NCBI GenBank assembly: GCA_963809385.1
Contig: CAWEJL010000004.1
Span: 124,001 to 188,000 of the forward strand
DNA: 64,000 bases
Source of the DNA: JAKAIY01 sp963809385
GTDB lineage: Bacteria > Chloroflexota > Ktedonobacteria > Ktedonobacterales > JADMIN01
Direction of reading: 5' to 3'
The notes below the pieces were generated by a model. That model was given only the letters and a program-made list of their open reading frames with translations, made no database searches and was not told the origin of the DNA. Position 1 is the stretch's first letter. Every line of letters begins with the position of its first letter. The position numbers and the translations under genes are program-made. Of this stretch, positions 52,601-61,461 are shown one piece after another.

Positions 52601-52829
52601 CTGGGTGTACGGTCTAGGCACCTATTTCTGGCTGCTCGCCGCCTTGCCATTCGCACGCGTCTTTGCGTCAAACCATCAGGACGCTCCTATGGCGGGTGGA
52701 AGCGCCAGCGCGAGTGGGAACATACGCCGTGGCCGCGGCGGCGCACTGGTCAGCCAGGGTAGCGCCGCGAATCTCACGCTCAGACTCGGTGACTCAGGCG
52801 CCGGAGAAACCCACCAGAACATTTCGTAG
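49641..52829 (+). CDS. fusion of MurJ-type lipid flippase and O-antigen ligase/polymerase
   Basis: A single 1062-residue frame. Residues 1-105 are polar and disordered. About 110-560 form a MurJ/MviN flippase: GTIAARALGVFNQTVISAHF, DAYFATLALPVLLTNLVVNA, QSSIIPVYIRM, and MAIEFMLTRTFNALQRNDLL. After a basic linker (SRRESLARRWKIDPLGDSRG) a second set of about eleven helices (590-1010) has the Wzy/WaaL-type loop with ARTIGWQVLIAHMRL and APHSLFLQVLFDHGIVGLLL. One protein would flip lipid-linked repeats and polymerise or ligate them. I know both families as separate proteins. No stop or frame change lies between them. Confidence 0.87.
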   Translation: MPNQDRPSIDAFNDDLEAQWMTGPLEGLTEPQWASTALTTGQLSAVRLRKATAPALPRIKRPQTRDESAPPNAPVTSAPSTTVQRGYSTGALRASAKASAQRLSETAVNMRVIGAILTLASGTIAARALGVFNQTVISAHFGAGVEMDAYFATLALPVLLTNLVVNALQSSIIPVYIRMTKDGREREASEVLSTILNVVLLLVCLLTAAMMIFPEQFVRAMAPGASQTTIVAGAQLAPYIFPILLFNTIVGFLTAVSNATRRFAFPALGAMFVPVGIFFGTVLLGNALGVTALALGLLVGTVLQFLMMLVLTRKLQLRYRPIVRFRYPEVRTVLKQFWPMLAGAAIGQANPIIDQVIASLLGAGNISALNYALKVISIPITVIFVAYSQAIYPYFSSQAAARDYQSLKSTLSLFAWGVGIVTLGMTVVLTVFAGPIVRILFLHGAFSQSDATLTAATLIGFSVGLVPMAIEFMLTRTFNALQRNDLLLRVSAYTMITNVALDILLARFFGLPGIALATSIDYLLTAILMLAMLRGLIGRIGLLRPPSQMRDVLRVAAVSVRSRRESLARRWKIDPLGDSRGRMLRNLAFVLAAYVIVGAVSAYDAVQGLRLSIGAALGVIFLRSPYGLLLTWGALGAFYSVYIFDHSLGYVLALGSLPAFGVLIWRELRERRRWPLGIWAYAIFLVWVLLGFMLSPLSHSQFAIDWLGFLDYGLITILAIAELRTTRQLERFITVVLCSGTLLGLLGIVEYVMRFGGYQQPGASFVYRVAGIYGWSNSFGFYLCLILPLATYRVLTTPRGRRILWMLALGVIGGALLLTFVRTALVCVAVTVVVAAPLLDRRIRKPLLIGVAVCVVATGALLLIPKLDMQKRLLQNLSTLNARTIGWQVLIAHMRLTAPFGRGLFSSIAVLNRVGLDNVRAPHSLFLQVLFDHGIVGLLLLLASFALLIGGVIRKALRSQGNARILMALAAGGLVGAMAYVSVDNTFWVYGLGTYFWLLAALPFARVFASNHQDAPMAGGSASASGNIRRGRGGALVSQGSAANLTLRLGDSGAGETHQNIS

Positions 52830-52846
52830 ATGGAGTAAAGCGCGTA

Positions 52847-54217
52847 ATGTCCATGCGCACACCTGAACAAAGCGGCGCCGCTCAATATCCGCACACCGCC
52901 CACGACGATACACCCAAAGGCGCTACACCTGCGGTGTTATTCCTGACAAACCAGTTTCTTCCGCGTGTCGGCGGCGCGGAGGTGCTCACGTTACGTGAGG
53001 CGGTGGCAATGCGCTCGCTTGGCCTGCGTGTGCGCATCGTCACACTGCGACTGGATCGGACATGGCCGGCGCATGAGGAGCTTGAAGGCGTTCCCGTATT
53101 TCGTACTGGTGGTCTGTTTATGGGGCGCAAGCTCCGTCTGCGCTTCGGCGCCCAATGGCTGGCGGAGCTGCAGATGTTTCGCGAATTGCTGCGCAGCAGC
53201 GCATCGTATGATGTCATTCATATGCGGCAAGTAAGCTTTCTCGCGCGACCTGTCGCGCTCGCGTCAATACTGACGCGCAAGCCGGTGATCGTGCAAATAG
53301 CGAACGCGGGACCTGGCCGGCATGCCCCAGTGGCCGCAGGCGCCAGAACGACGCTCTATGCGAACGATCTCGATCCCCATGCCGCGTATCTTCAGATTCC
53401 AGCGGGGTCATGGGGCGCATCAGACGTTGATACGCTGCGCCGTTCTCAATGGCTTGCGGGCCTCACATTAAGGCTGCTCCGGCGCCGTAACATCACCTTC
53501 CTTTCTGTCAGCGAGAGAACCACGGCGCATCTCATCGAGGATGGTCTACGCCCTGAGCAGATTGTTTTGTTACCGACAGGCATTGAGACCAAGCACTACG
53601 CGGCGGCATTTCGCCAGATCGAGGCGCGCGCCCACGATGACGCTGCTCGACCGCTCACCGTTTTGTGCGTCGCGCGCTACCGTTACGAAAAGGGCCTGGA
53701 CGTCCTCCTCCATGCGTGGCGCCGCGTTCAGGCGCAAGGGATCAACGCCCGCCTGGCGCTCGCTGGTGGTGGGCAACTTGAACCGCAGTTAGCCGCCATG
53801 ATCACTGCGCTCGGATTACAAGACAGTGTGGAGCTTGCAGGCTTGCGCAGCGACGTCAGTGATTTGCTGGCCAAAGCCGACGTGTTCGTGTTGCCGTCGC
53901 GCTTCGAGGGACTACCCAATGCGCTGCTGGAAGCGATGGCCGCGGGGCTCCCCTGCGTAGTGACACGCGTGAGCGGCAATGAGGATGTCGTCGCGGATGG
54001 CGCATGCGGTCTGCTCGTGCCGCCTGGCGAACCGGAACCGCTCGCCGCTGCCTTGACCCACATGCTCACACATCCGGTGGAGGCGCGAGTCATGGGCCGC
54101 GCCGCACGTGAGCGCATCATACGTTACTATGAACGGGATGATCTTATGCGCCAGTTGGAAGCGCTCTATCGTTCACTCACGCGGAAAGCGCGAGAACGTC
54201 AATCTGTCGAAGCGTGA
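52847..54217 (+). CDS. GT4 family glycosyltransferase
   Basis: A 456-residue GT-B enzyme. The N-terminal domain starts FLTNQFLPRVGGAEVLTLRE. The C-terminal domain has VLCVARYRYEKGLDVLLHAW and the donor motif ADVFVLPSRFEGLPNALLEA with MAAGLPCVVTRVSGNEDVV, where the EX7E-type glutamates bind the nucleotide sugar. A middle insert (HAPVAAGARTTLYANDLDPH) is longer than usual. It would add one sugar of the repeat unit at the cytoplasmic face. GGAG precedes the ATG, and the gene begins 17 bases after the flippase-ligase stop, so the two are co-transcribed. Confidence 0.87.
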   Translation: MSMRTPEQSGAAQYPHTAHDDTPKGATPAVLFLTNQFLPRVGGAEVLTLREAVAMRSLGLRVRIVTLRLDRTWPAHEELEGVPVFRTGGLFMGRKLRLRFGAQWLAELQMFRELLRSSASYDVIHMRQVSFLARPVALASILTRKPVIVQIANAGPGRHAPVAAGARTTLYANDLDPHAAYLQIPAGSWGASDVDTLRRSQWLAGLTLRLLRRRNITFLSVSERTTAHLIEDGLRPEQIVLLPTGIETKHYAAAFRQIEARAHDDAARPLTVLCVARYRYEKGLDVLLHAWRRVQAQGINARLALAGGGQLEPQLAAMITALGLQDSVELAGLRSDVSDLLAKADVFVLPSRFEGLPNALLEAMAAGLPCVVTRVSGNEDVVADGACGLLVPPGEPEPLAAALTHMLTHPVEARVMGRAARERIIRYYERDDLMRQLEALYRSLTRKARERQSVEA

Positions 54218-54330
54218 GCTACCGCGTCCTCGGATTCCTCCACGATGGCTGCCACCAGTCAATGCTGGCTATCGCGGAAAAGCGACATCATCATGTGAGA
54301 TGACATCACGCGAGATAAAGGAGTGCGAAC

Positions 54331-56250
54331 GTGTGCGGTATTGCTGGATTCGTCAACGCCGGCCTGACGGATGAGCGCGCTCAAGCGCTGTTGCGGCGCA
54401 TGACAGACCTGCTCATTCATCGTGGCCCGGATGACGAGGGACACTGGTACGGCGATTCGACCGGGCTGGGGATGCGCCGGCTGAGTATTATTGATGTAGA
54501 TGGGGGCAAACAGCCCATCGCTAATGAAGACGGCTCGGTCATCGTTGTCTTTAATGGCGAGATTTACAATTACCAGGCTTTGCGAGCCGATCTCGAGCGC
54601 AGCGGTCATCGTTTCGCGACGAACAGTGACACGGAAACAATTGTCCATGCCTATGAAGAGGACGGCCTGGATTTCGTACACCGGCTAGACGGCATGTTCG
54701 CGATCGCACTGTGGGATCGCACGCGCAAGCGCCTCGTGCTAGCCCGTGACCGGTTCGGCAAGAAACCTCTCTACTACAGCTTCGATGGTCAGCGTTTGAC
54801 GTTCGCCTCTGAGCTAAAGGCGCTTCTCCTTGCGCCAAACGTGCGGCGAGAACTTGACCCACTCGCCGTCAGTCAGTATTTTGCGTTTGGCTACGTTCCC
54901 GCACCGCAAAGCATTTTGGCGGGCATACGCAAGCTGGGCGCGGGCCAGACGCTTACCTTCGAGGGTGGCGCTGTAGAGGAGCGGCGTTACTGGCAACTCG
55001 ACTTCACACCGCGTTGCGGGGACGACGAAGCGACCGCCGCCAATACTGTACGCGAGCTTGTGCTCAACGCTGTACGCAAGCGGCTTATCAGTGATGTGCC
55101 GCTGGGCGCTTTTCTGAGTGGCGGCCTCGACTCAAGCATCGTCGTCGCGGCGATGAGCCGTGTCGGCACAGAGCGTGTCAAAACGTTTTCCATCGGCTTC
55201 GAGGAAGAAAGCCACAGCGAGCTCGAGTACGCAAGACTGATTGCGCAGCGCTACGAGACGGACCATCATGAGTTCATCGTACGGCCAGACCTGCTCGACG
55301 TGCTGCCGCGCCTCGCCTGGACGTTCGACGAGCCGTTCGCCGACGCCTCGATGGTTCCAACCTATTACGTCTCGAAGTTGGCACGGCAACACGTGACCGT
55401 TGCGCTGTCCGGCGATGGCGGGGATGAGTTGTTTGGTGGCTACCGGCGCTACACCCGTGCGATGGAAGATCAGCAGCTGGCTCAGCGCCTTGGCCCTCTG
55501 CGCTCCCTGGCGTCATTGGCCGGCGCTACCATGCCGGATGGCATGAAGGGCAAAACACGTCTGAGCAGCTTAGCCAGCGACCCAGCTGAGCATTACATCG
55601 AACTGGCGGCCATTTTCCCGTCGCCGTTGCGTGGGCGCGTCACGATGCCGCGATTCTCCGCGCCTGATGGCATAGATCCACGGCGCGCGCAGCTCGAACG
55701 GTTTGCCGAGGTCGCCGATCTGGACTTTTTCACGCGGATGCAGCATGTGGACGTCGAGGTCTATCTTCCGGACGACATCCTTATGAAAGTGGACAAGGCC
55801 AGCATGTTCGCGTCTCTCGAGGCGCGTGCGCCCCTGCTCGACTACCAGTTGGCGGAATACGTGGCGTCTCTCCCGTCCGGTGTGCGCAATCCTGGCTATC
55901 AAAAAAAGCACCTGCTCAAGCGCGCATTACACGATCTCTTGCCCGAGGAGACCCTGACGCGCCCAAAGATGGGCTTCGCACTCCCGGTGGATCGCTGGCT
56001 GCGCGGTCCGCTGCGCGACTTCACATGGGATGTGTTGACAAGCGAAAAGGCAAAGTCGCGTCATGTGTGCGACGCCGGTCAGGTGCGGCGCCTGCTGGAG
56101 GCGCAACGACGCGACGTGACCGCGAACAACGGAGCGCGCATTTGGGCGCTGCTCTGCTTCGAGCTCTGGTGCCGCGCCTACCTGGATGGCGAGGGGCTTT
56201 CTTCCGCGCCCCAGGGAGAGCAGGGCGCCATTTCCGCGAAATCCGCATGA
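54331..56250 (+). CDS. asnB: asparagine synthase (glutamine-hydrolysing) family amidotransferase
   Basis: A 639-residue two-domain enzyme. The GTG start is followed by Cys2 (MCGIAGFVNAG), the N-terminal nucleophile that hydrolyses glutamine once Met is removed. RGPDDEGHW and VFNGEIYNYQ bind glutamine. The synthetase domain has the PP-loop SGGLDSSIVVAA (263-269) and SGDGGDELFGGYRRY. It would amidate aspartate, but paralogues in polysaccharide loci often amidate a uronic acid of the repeat unit; that fits the epimerase upstream and is inference. AAAGGAG precedes the start. Its stop overlaps the next start. Confidence 0.88.
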   Translation: MCGIAGFVNAGLTDERAQALLRRMTDLLIHRGPDDEGHWYGDSTGLGMRRLSIIDVDGGKQPIANEDGSVIVVFNGEIYNYQALRADLERSGHRFATNSDTETIVHAYEEDGLDFVHRLDGMFAIALWDRTRKRLVLARDRFGKKPLYYSFDGQRLTFASELKALLLAPNVRRELDPLAVSQYFAFGYVPAPQSILAGIRKLGAGQTLTFEGGAVEERRYWQLDFTPRCGDDEATAANTVRELVLNAVRKRLISDVPLGAFLSGGLDSSIVVAAMSRVGTERVKTFSIGFEEESHSELEYARLIAQRYETDHHEFIVRPDLLDVLPRLAWTFDEPFADASMVPTYYVSKLARQHVTVALSGDGGDELFGGYRRYTRAMEDQQLAQRLGPLRSLASLAGATMPDGMKGKTRLSSLASDPAEHYIELAAIFPSPLRGRVTMPRFSAPDGIDPRRAQLERFAEVADLDFFTRMQHVDVEVYLPDDILMKVDKASMFASLEARAPLLDYQLAEYVASLPSGVRNPGYQKKHLLKRALHDLLPEETLTRPKMGFALPVDRWLRGPLRDFTWDVLTSEKAKSRHVCDAGQVRRLLEAQRRDVTANNGARIWALLCFELWCRAYLDGEGLSSAPQGEQGAISAKSA

Positions 56251-57473
56251 AACAAGACATCATGCGCGGCGCGCAGACAAGACCAGCCAGCGTAGCGACG
56301 CAACCGCGAAACGCTCATCCAGACACACGCCCGCATGGGTCGCCACTCCGCGTTCTCTACCTGATGGAAGGCTTCGACGCGGGAGGCGCCGAGCGACGCT
56401 TTCTGCGCATGGCGCGCGGGCTGGATCGTCAGCGGTTCGATCTGCGTGTCGCCACGCTGCGTCTGGGTGGCCCGCTCGAGCAGGAGATGCGCGCCTCCGG
56501 CGTCCCGCTTGTCGCGATGGAACGTCGTAGCCGCTTCGATGTCACGCCCATAGCGCGCCTACGACGTTACCTGAGCGCTGAGCGTATCGAGGTGGTTCAT
56601 GCCATGCACTGGCTGTCCAATCTGATGGCCGTTGCTGCCGCAGCGACGCTTCCGCGGGTAGCAGTGGTCGGTTCGACCGTCGGCATGGTCTACACCGCAT
56701 CGCGCGGTGGCCGTTATCGGCTCGCGCTTGATCATCTGTTCTGGCCGCGCCTCGATCGCATGACAATCAATACCGCGTCGCTCCATGACTACCTCGCGGA
56801 GCGTGGTTTTCCCGTCCAGCGGCTCGTACTGATCCCCAATGGGGTTGACGTGCCGGATATGGAGCGTCTGACGGATGCGCGACGTGATGCGCGAGCGCGC
56901 CTGGGGATCGCTCCGGATGCGCCAGTGGTTGGAATCGTCGCCCGGCTCACTCCTGTCAAAGACCACGGCGCGTTCCTGCGCATCGCGAGACTTGTGCGCG
57001 ATCGGCTGCCAGCCGCGCGCTTCGTTGTGGTCGGCGACGGACCAGAGCGAACCGCGCTTGAGGCGCTCGCGAGCGAGCTGGATCTGGGCGCCTCGGTGCT
57101 TTTCACGGGCCACGTATCGTCAAGCGATCTGGTATTGCCAGCCTTCGATGTGGCAGTGCTTACGTCACGGCACGAAGGAATGCCCAATGCCTTATTGGAG
57201 GCCGGAGCATATGGAGTGCCGCAGGTCGCCACGGCGGTTGGCGGCGTACCAGAGGTCGTGCTGAACGAGCGAACAGGGCTGCTGGCGCCTGCGGGCGACA
57301 CGCATGGGCTAGCCGAACATATTCTGACGCTGCTCACCAATCACGCGCTGGCCGAGCGGCTTGGCGCAGCTGCCCGCGAGCGCGTGATATCGCACTTCTC
57401 GACCGGCGCGATGGTGCGCCAGTATGAGGCGGTGTATTCGGCGGTCGCTGACGTGCGCGCCCGAAAGAGATAG
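56247..57473 (+). CDS. GT4 family glycosyltransferase
   Basis: A 408-residue GT-B enzyme whose ATG overlaps the amidotransferase stop (ATGA). VLYLMEGFDAGGAERRFLRM is the acceptor-side glycine loop. VGIVARLTPVKDHGAFLRIA starts the donor domain, and FDVAVLTSRHEGMPNALLEA carries the nucleotide-sugar glutamates. ETA-type spacing PQVATAVGGVPEVVLNERTG completes it. Together with its neighbours it provides one of three glycosyl-transfer steps. No membrane segment is predicted, so it would act on the lipid-linked acceptor from the cytoplasm. Confidence 0.87.
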   Translation: MKQDIMRGAQTRPASVATQPRNAHPDTRPHGSPLRVLYLMEGFDAGGAERRFLRMARGLDRQRFDLRVATLRLGGPLEQEMRASGVPLVAMERRSRFDVTPIARLRRYLSAERIEVVHAMHWLSNLMAVAAAATLPRVAVVGSTVGMVYTASRGGRYRLALDHLFWPRLDRMTINTASLHDYLAERGFPVQRLVLIPNGVDVPDMERLTDARRDARARLGIAPDAPVVGIVARLTPVKDHGAFLRIARLVRDRLPAARFVVVGDGPERTALEALASELDLGASVLFTGHVSSSDLVLPAFDVAVLTSRHEGMPNALLEAGAYGVPQVATAVGGVPEVVLNERTGLLAPAGDTHGLAEHILTLLTNHALAERLGAAARERVISHFSTGAMVRQYEAVYSAVADVRARKR

Positions 57474-57556
57474 CGGGTCTCTACCCGCTCGCGTCTTTAG
57501 GGGATGAGCGCGCGGCCCTCAGATGCGTGCTATTGCGATGGGAGTGAGGTTCCTGG

Positions 57557-58834
57557 TTGAATATCCTTATATGCAATAATCGCTATTTCCCTTCGTCGGG
57601 GCCAGAGCGCTATCTCTTCGGTATGACGGCATTACTAGAGAGCCATGGCCACACGGTTGTGCCGTTCGCGGCAAACTATGCGCAGACAGTAGAGACGCCC
57701 TATCGCCGCTATTTCGTGCCCCCGCCCGTGGATGGCGACAGCATCTACTACCGGCAGTATAAGGACAAACTGACAATCGGCAATCGCATTGACCTGGCCG
57801 TGCGAGCCACCTATTCACACACTGTGCGCAAAGCCGCTGAACGCGTCATCCGCGAGCAACACATTGATCTGGTGTATCTGCTGAACACGGTCAACGTGCT
57901 TTCGCCCAGCATCGTTGACGCCGCGCATGCGTGCGGCGTGCCGGCTGTCATGCGGCTCTCGGATTTCAATTTATTGTGTCCCGCGTATGCGTTTCTGCGG
58001 GATGGCAAGGTATGCCAGGATTGTCTGGGAGGGTATCACCACGCCCTGCGTCATCGCTGTCTGCAAGGTTCAATTGCCGTCACAAGCGCGCGAGTCATGG
58101 CGATGTCTGTCCAGCGGGCGCTTGGCGTATACCACAAGGTAGCCGCCTATATCGCGCCGTCTCGCTTTATGGCCGAACAGATGGAACACTTCAAGCCGGC
58201 GCGCGGACGCATTTACCACATACCGAGCTTCGTAGACCAGGCTCTGCTGACCGCGCGGGAGAACGGGCGCACAACCGCGAATTCGCCGGAGTCTCCAGGG
58301 CGTCCATATCTGCTCTACTTTGGCCGTGTCTCTCCCGACAAAGGGGTTGAAGCGCTGCTGCGCGCGTATGCTGGCCTGGACCGCGACGTTGACCTCGTGA
58401 TTGCGGGTGACAGCGGAGACGGCTATCGTCAGCGCATGGAGGAACTTGCGCAGACGCTCGGCGCCCCCCATGTCCAGTTCAAGGGCTTCCTCAATGGCGA
58501 GCCACTCGTCAACCTGATCGCGGGTGCGCTGGGTGTCGTCGCGCCATCCCTCTGGCACGACAACGCCCCAATGACCGTATATGAAAGCCTGGCGCTGGGA
58601 AAAGCCGTCATCGGCAGCGATCTTGGCGGCATCGGCGAACAGCTCGAGAACGGCTGCGGCTTGCTGACGCCACCGGGGGATGTGGACGAGCTCCGCCGCG
58701 CTATGCGCCAACTAGTGGATTCCCCAGCTCTTCGGGAACGCCTGGAGCAGGCGGCCCGGCTGCGTGCGCGCACTGAGTATGCCCCCGAACGTCACTATGA
58801 GCGTGTCGTGGCGGTGTTTGACGCATGCCGATGA
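57557..58834 (+). CDS. GT4 family glycosyltransferase
   Basis: A 425-residue GT-B enzyme starting at TTG 57557 after GGAGTGAGG (MNILICNNRYFPSSGPERYL). It has a cysteine-containing insert typical of some GT4 proteins (FNLLCPAYAFLRDGKVCQDC), the donor-domain start YLLYFGRVSPDKGVEALLRA, and the motif VVAPSLWHDNAPMTVYESLA. LGKAVIGSDLGGIGEQLENG completes the nucleotide-sugar site. It ends the forward exopolysaccharide run. The CxxC-type insert may bind a metal; otherwise it matches the family in length. Confidence 0.86.
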   Translation: MNILICNNRYFPSSGPERYLFGMTALLESHGHTVVPFAANYAQTVETPYRRYFVPPPVDGDSIYYRQYKDKLTIGNRIDLAVRATYSHTVRKAAERVIREQHIDLVYLLNTVNVLSPSIVDAAHACGVPAVMRLSDFNLLCPAYAFLRDGKVCQDCLGGYHHALRHRCLQGSIAVTSARVMAMSVQRALGVYHKVAAYIAPSRFMAEQMEHFKPARGRIYHIPSFVDQALLTARENGRTTANSPESPGRPYLLYFGRVSPDKGVEALLRAYAGLDRDVDLVIAGDSGDGYRQRMEELAQTLGAPHVQFKGFLNGEPLVNLIAGALGVVAPSLWHDNAPMTVYESLALGKAVIGSDLGGIGEQLENGCGLLTPPGDVDELRRAMRQLVDSPALRERLEQAARLRARTEYAPERHYERVVAVFDACR

Positions 58835-59018
58835 ATGAACCTCATTGAAATCCCTCATGCCTAGGGAACATCTCAATGCCTAACCCTGCGCATCACGCGG
58901 TTCGCATCGCGCCGCTCGGGAACTTTTCCGGACACAGTGCGTCACTATCACATGAATGGGTTTTGTGTGGGCGAACCCGGTGAGGCGCCCTATCGTCAAT
59001 GTGAAAGGGGATATGCCC

Positions 59019-59456
59019 ATGTTCCAGGCATGCAACCGCAAGGGACGGTCAGATATCGCGTTACGCCCCATTGCCATGATGACCCTGGGGATGCTGCTTA
59101 TGCTGTCCATGACCGGGTGCGGCGGCGCTGGCGCATCCTCGTCTCAGTCAGCCGTTCTCGAAGGCCAGGTAGTCCTCTATCCATCCAAGCCAGTCTGTGT
59201 ACAGGGTGAGTCGTGCAGCGCGCCCTTAGCAAACCGGCAGGTCACGATTAGCACACCCGATAAGCATGCCGCCGCGACCATCACGACAGATCAGCAGGGG
59301 CATTTTACGGCAACCCTGGCGCCGGGAACATACATTGTGACCGTCGCGATCAAGCCCGGCCTTCCCGGTATGCGACAGATGACGCCAGGCAACGTCACGT
59401 TGGTAGCTGGACAGACAGCGAACGTAACGATCACCGTAGACTCGGGGATACGCTAA
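59019..59456 (+). CDS. lipoprotein with carboxypeptidase-regulatory-like domain
   Basis: A 145-residue exported protein. The signal (IALRPIAMMTLGMLLMLSMT) ends in a lipobox near TGCGG. The mature part is one beta-sandwich: SAVLEGQVVLYPSKPVCVQG, ANRQVTISTP, DQQGHFTATLAPGTYIVTVA and NVTITVDSG, typical of CarboxypepD_reg-like domains. Two cysteines (VCVQGESC) could pair. The ATG at 59019 has AAAGGGG at ideal spacing; an ATG at 59013 is two codons upstream. It may help hold the polysaccharide or another surface polymer, but position is the only hint. Confidence 0.72.
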   Translation: MFQACNRKGRSDIALRPIAMMTLGMLLMLSMTGCGGAGASSSQSAVLEGQVVLYPSKPVCVQGESCSAPLANRQVTISTPDKHAAATITTDQQGHFTATLAPGTYIVTVAIKPGLPGMRQMTPGNVTLVAGQTANVTITVDSGIR

Positions 59457-59520
59457 GATCAAGAACTCAAGATGCGCGGAGGAGGTTGGTGACTAGCTCC
59501 GTTTTCGCGCCCCAGCATAC

Positions 59521-59594
59521 TGTCGTTATAGGCATAGAGGACGACCAGTATAACGACAAGCAAGCGCTCTACTGGCTGATGCCAGTAGAGCGCT
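59521..59594. terminator. bidirectional terminator-like structure between convergent genes
   Basis: Two perfect inverted repeats in a row: TGTCGTTATA / TATAACGACA (59521-59530 and 59549-59558), and AGCGCTCTACTGGC / GCCAGTAGAGCGCT (59563-59576 and 59581-59594) with a four-base loop. The second is a strong 14-base stem. Neither has a U-tract. The site lies between the stops of the lipoprotein (59456) and the surface protein (59620), which read toward each other. Confidence 0.6.
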
Positions 59595-59619
59595 CATCTT
59601 GACTGGAGATAGCGCTGAA

Positions 59620-61461
59620 TTAGCCGTTAAGGTTCATCTTGAGGCGCATCACCTTGGTGTTCCAGTCCCCGTTCGTGGGATTGGGATACTGCGACGCGAA
59701 CCAGATGAAATCCTGATACGAGGCGCTGTAGGACATCGCCTCGTAGTCACCGTAGCGGCAAATGTTGGCATTTGTGCAGGCGTTGGTCCCCCAGGCCTGG
59801 GCGTTTGCCGTACCCGCGACCTGAACTATCCCCAGGCCACCCGGCAGAGTGCTCGGCGCGCTAGTGACACGCCGGTTGGTCACATTGATGCTCGGGTAGA
59901 TCGTGTCACCCATGTAGTCGTAGCCCATGATAAGGTCATTATCGAGATCAGGCATGACGACTGGGTAGGAGAGCGACGTGTAATTGCTACCGGCATTCAG
60001 CAGGCCATCCTGCGCGAGCGAGGCGCCAGCGATCGTTGTGGGGTAGCCGTTGTTCAACGAAACCTGGAAGTCCCACCACTGAATGCCTGAGACGAACTGG
60101 CCAGCGCCATTTGTGACGCCAATCGAATGCGCCGCGAAAATGTGGCCAGCGTGGTAGACCGGCGTTGAGCTCACGCGCAAGTCGCCAGTGTCGATGCAGC
60201 CGGCGCCGCCAGTGCAGCCCGGCTGATCGGCAGCGGGCGGATAGACATAGCTGTGCGTTGTTCCGGTGAACGCGAACGAAAGCTTGTTGCCGGAGCCGGT
60301 TAAGTTGGCGGGGTCGCTCCAGGCAAGGATCGCCGCGCCGTTGCAAGCGGTCGTGGAGCAGTTGTTGCCACTCAGGTCGCCATACATGTTGTACGAGGCG
60401 ACGAAGAACTCCGCCTGCGGCGAGTTGTCAGCGCTCATCGGCACAGCCACCGGCTGGACCGTGTCCAACTGTATAGTAACCGCGCTCGTTACGGCAAGGC
60501 TGTAATAGCCGTTACAGGTTGGGGACGTGCCATGGTAGGCCTGTAACTTGCCGCAACCAATAATCTCAGCGTATTCGTAGGCGGTGCCAGCCTGGTTGAA
60601 CATGTTGGCGGAAACGTAGATGCCGTCGCCATTGAAGCCGAATTGTGTGAAGTCGGCGGCGTACGTGTTGCCACCAAGATTCATATTAATCGCGAAGATG
60701 GTCCAAGTACCGGTTGGGTTGGGAGTGTTGCTAACCGCGACCCAATACCTGGTGACCTCCGTGCAGGATGAGTTGACGCCAAAGGCGCCCTCGATCTCCA
60801 GCATGGCGACACCGAAGCGATTGTCATATGGGTCGTACCACGCGCGTGGGTCTGACATGAAAGCGCCTGCGCCGCTATCGCAGCCCGCGGGCGACGGGGC
60901 TGGCACACCAAAGAAGTTGATCGTGCTCTTTGGCCAGCCAGACTGAGCGGTACCGGTGATGCTGTACACGCTGATGGCTGTGTTCACAGCCTGCACAACC
61001 AAGCCAGACGGCGCCCCAGCGACGGCCATATCTGGCGGATCCAGGGCGGGACTATTGTTAGCGTCAGAGAGGCCGTCCCATTTGTTGAAAACGGAGGGAA
61101 AGTACGGGGTGCTCGTGATGTTGGCGCTGGTCAGCGGCGTGTATCCACTGCTGTGTGGGGCAGCGGCGCTGTGACTGGTGTGTAGCGCCTGCTGGTGATT
61201 TTTCCCATAGAGCGTGGGCATCGAGCGCGTGCTGCTCGAGGGGTGCGTCGTTGTAGCCTGAGGCACCTTCGCGGCGTTAACCGTGTGAAAGTTCGACGTG
61301 TGAACCGTGGCGGCATGCGCTGAAGTGCGGATACCAGCGGGGGACGCGGACACGCTATTGTGGGCAAAAATCGTCGCACCAAAGGCGCTGGCGATTATTG
61401 CCCAGACGAGCATGCCAGCGCCAGCTAACCGGATCGCACCGTTTTTGGATAATCTGTGCAT
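59620..61461 (-). CDS. large secreted surface protein
   Basis: A 613-residue protein. A signal peptide (IRLAGAGMLVWAIIASAFGA) is followed by about 90 residues rich in His, Ser and Thr, then a beta-rich region that continues to the C-terminus. Repeated patterns such as FMSDPRAWYDPYDNRFGVAM, RYWVAVSNTPNPTGTWTIFA and VVMPDLDNDLIMGYDYMGDT suggest a beta-propeller with cysteine pairs. I recognise no catalytic motif. The C-terminus (TKVMRLKMNLNG) has no sorting signal. GGAGAAAG precedes the ATG at 61461. It may be part of the cell surface layer associated with the polysaccharide, but that is position only. Confidence 0.78.
   Translation of the reverse strand: MHRLSKNGAIRLAGAGMLVWAIIASAFGATIFAHNSVSASPAGIRTSAHAATVHTSNFHTVNAAKVPQATTTHPSSSTRSMPTLYGKNHQQALHTSHSAAAPHSSGYTPLTSANITSTPYFPSVFNKWDGLSDANNSPALDPPDMAVAGAPSGLVVQAVNTAISVYSITGTAQSGWPKSTINFFGVPAPSPAGCDSGAGAFMSDPRAWYDPYDNRFGVAMLEIEGAFGVNSSCTEVTRYWVAVSNTPNPTGTWTIFAINMNLGGNTYAADFTQFGFNGDGIYVSANMFNQAGTAYEYAEIIGCGKLQAYHGTSPTCNGYYSLAVTSAVTIQLDTVQPVAVPMSADNSPQAEFFVASYNMYGDLSGNNCSTTACNGAAILAWSDPANLTGSGNKLSFAFTGTTHSYVYPPAADQPGCTGGAGCIDTGDLRVSSTPVYHAGHIFAAHSIGVTNGAGQFVSGIQWWDFQVSLNNGYPTTIAGASLAQDGLLNAGSNYTSLSYPVVMPDLDNDLIMGYDYMGDTIYPSINVTNRRVTSAPSTLPGGLGIVQVAGTANAQAWGTNACTNANICRYGDYEAMSYSASYQDFIWFASQYPNPTNGDWNTKVMRLKMNLNG

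Noticed and set aside
59521..59594. Intrinsic terminator with U-tract
   Set aside because: The stems are strong but no run of T follows on either strand, so I call it terminator-like only and not a canonical intrinsic terminator.
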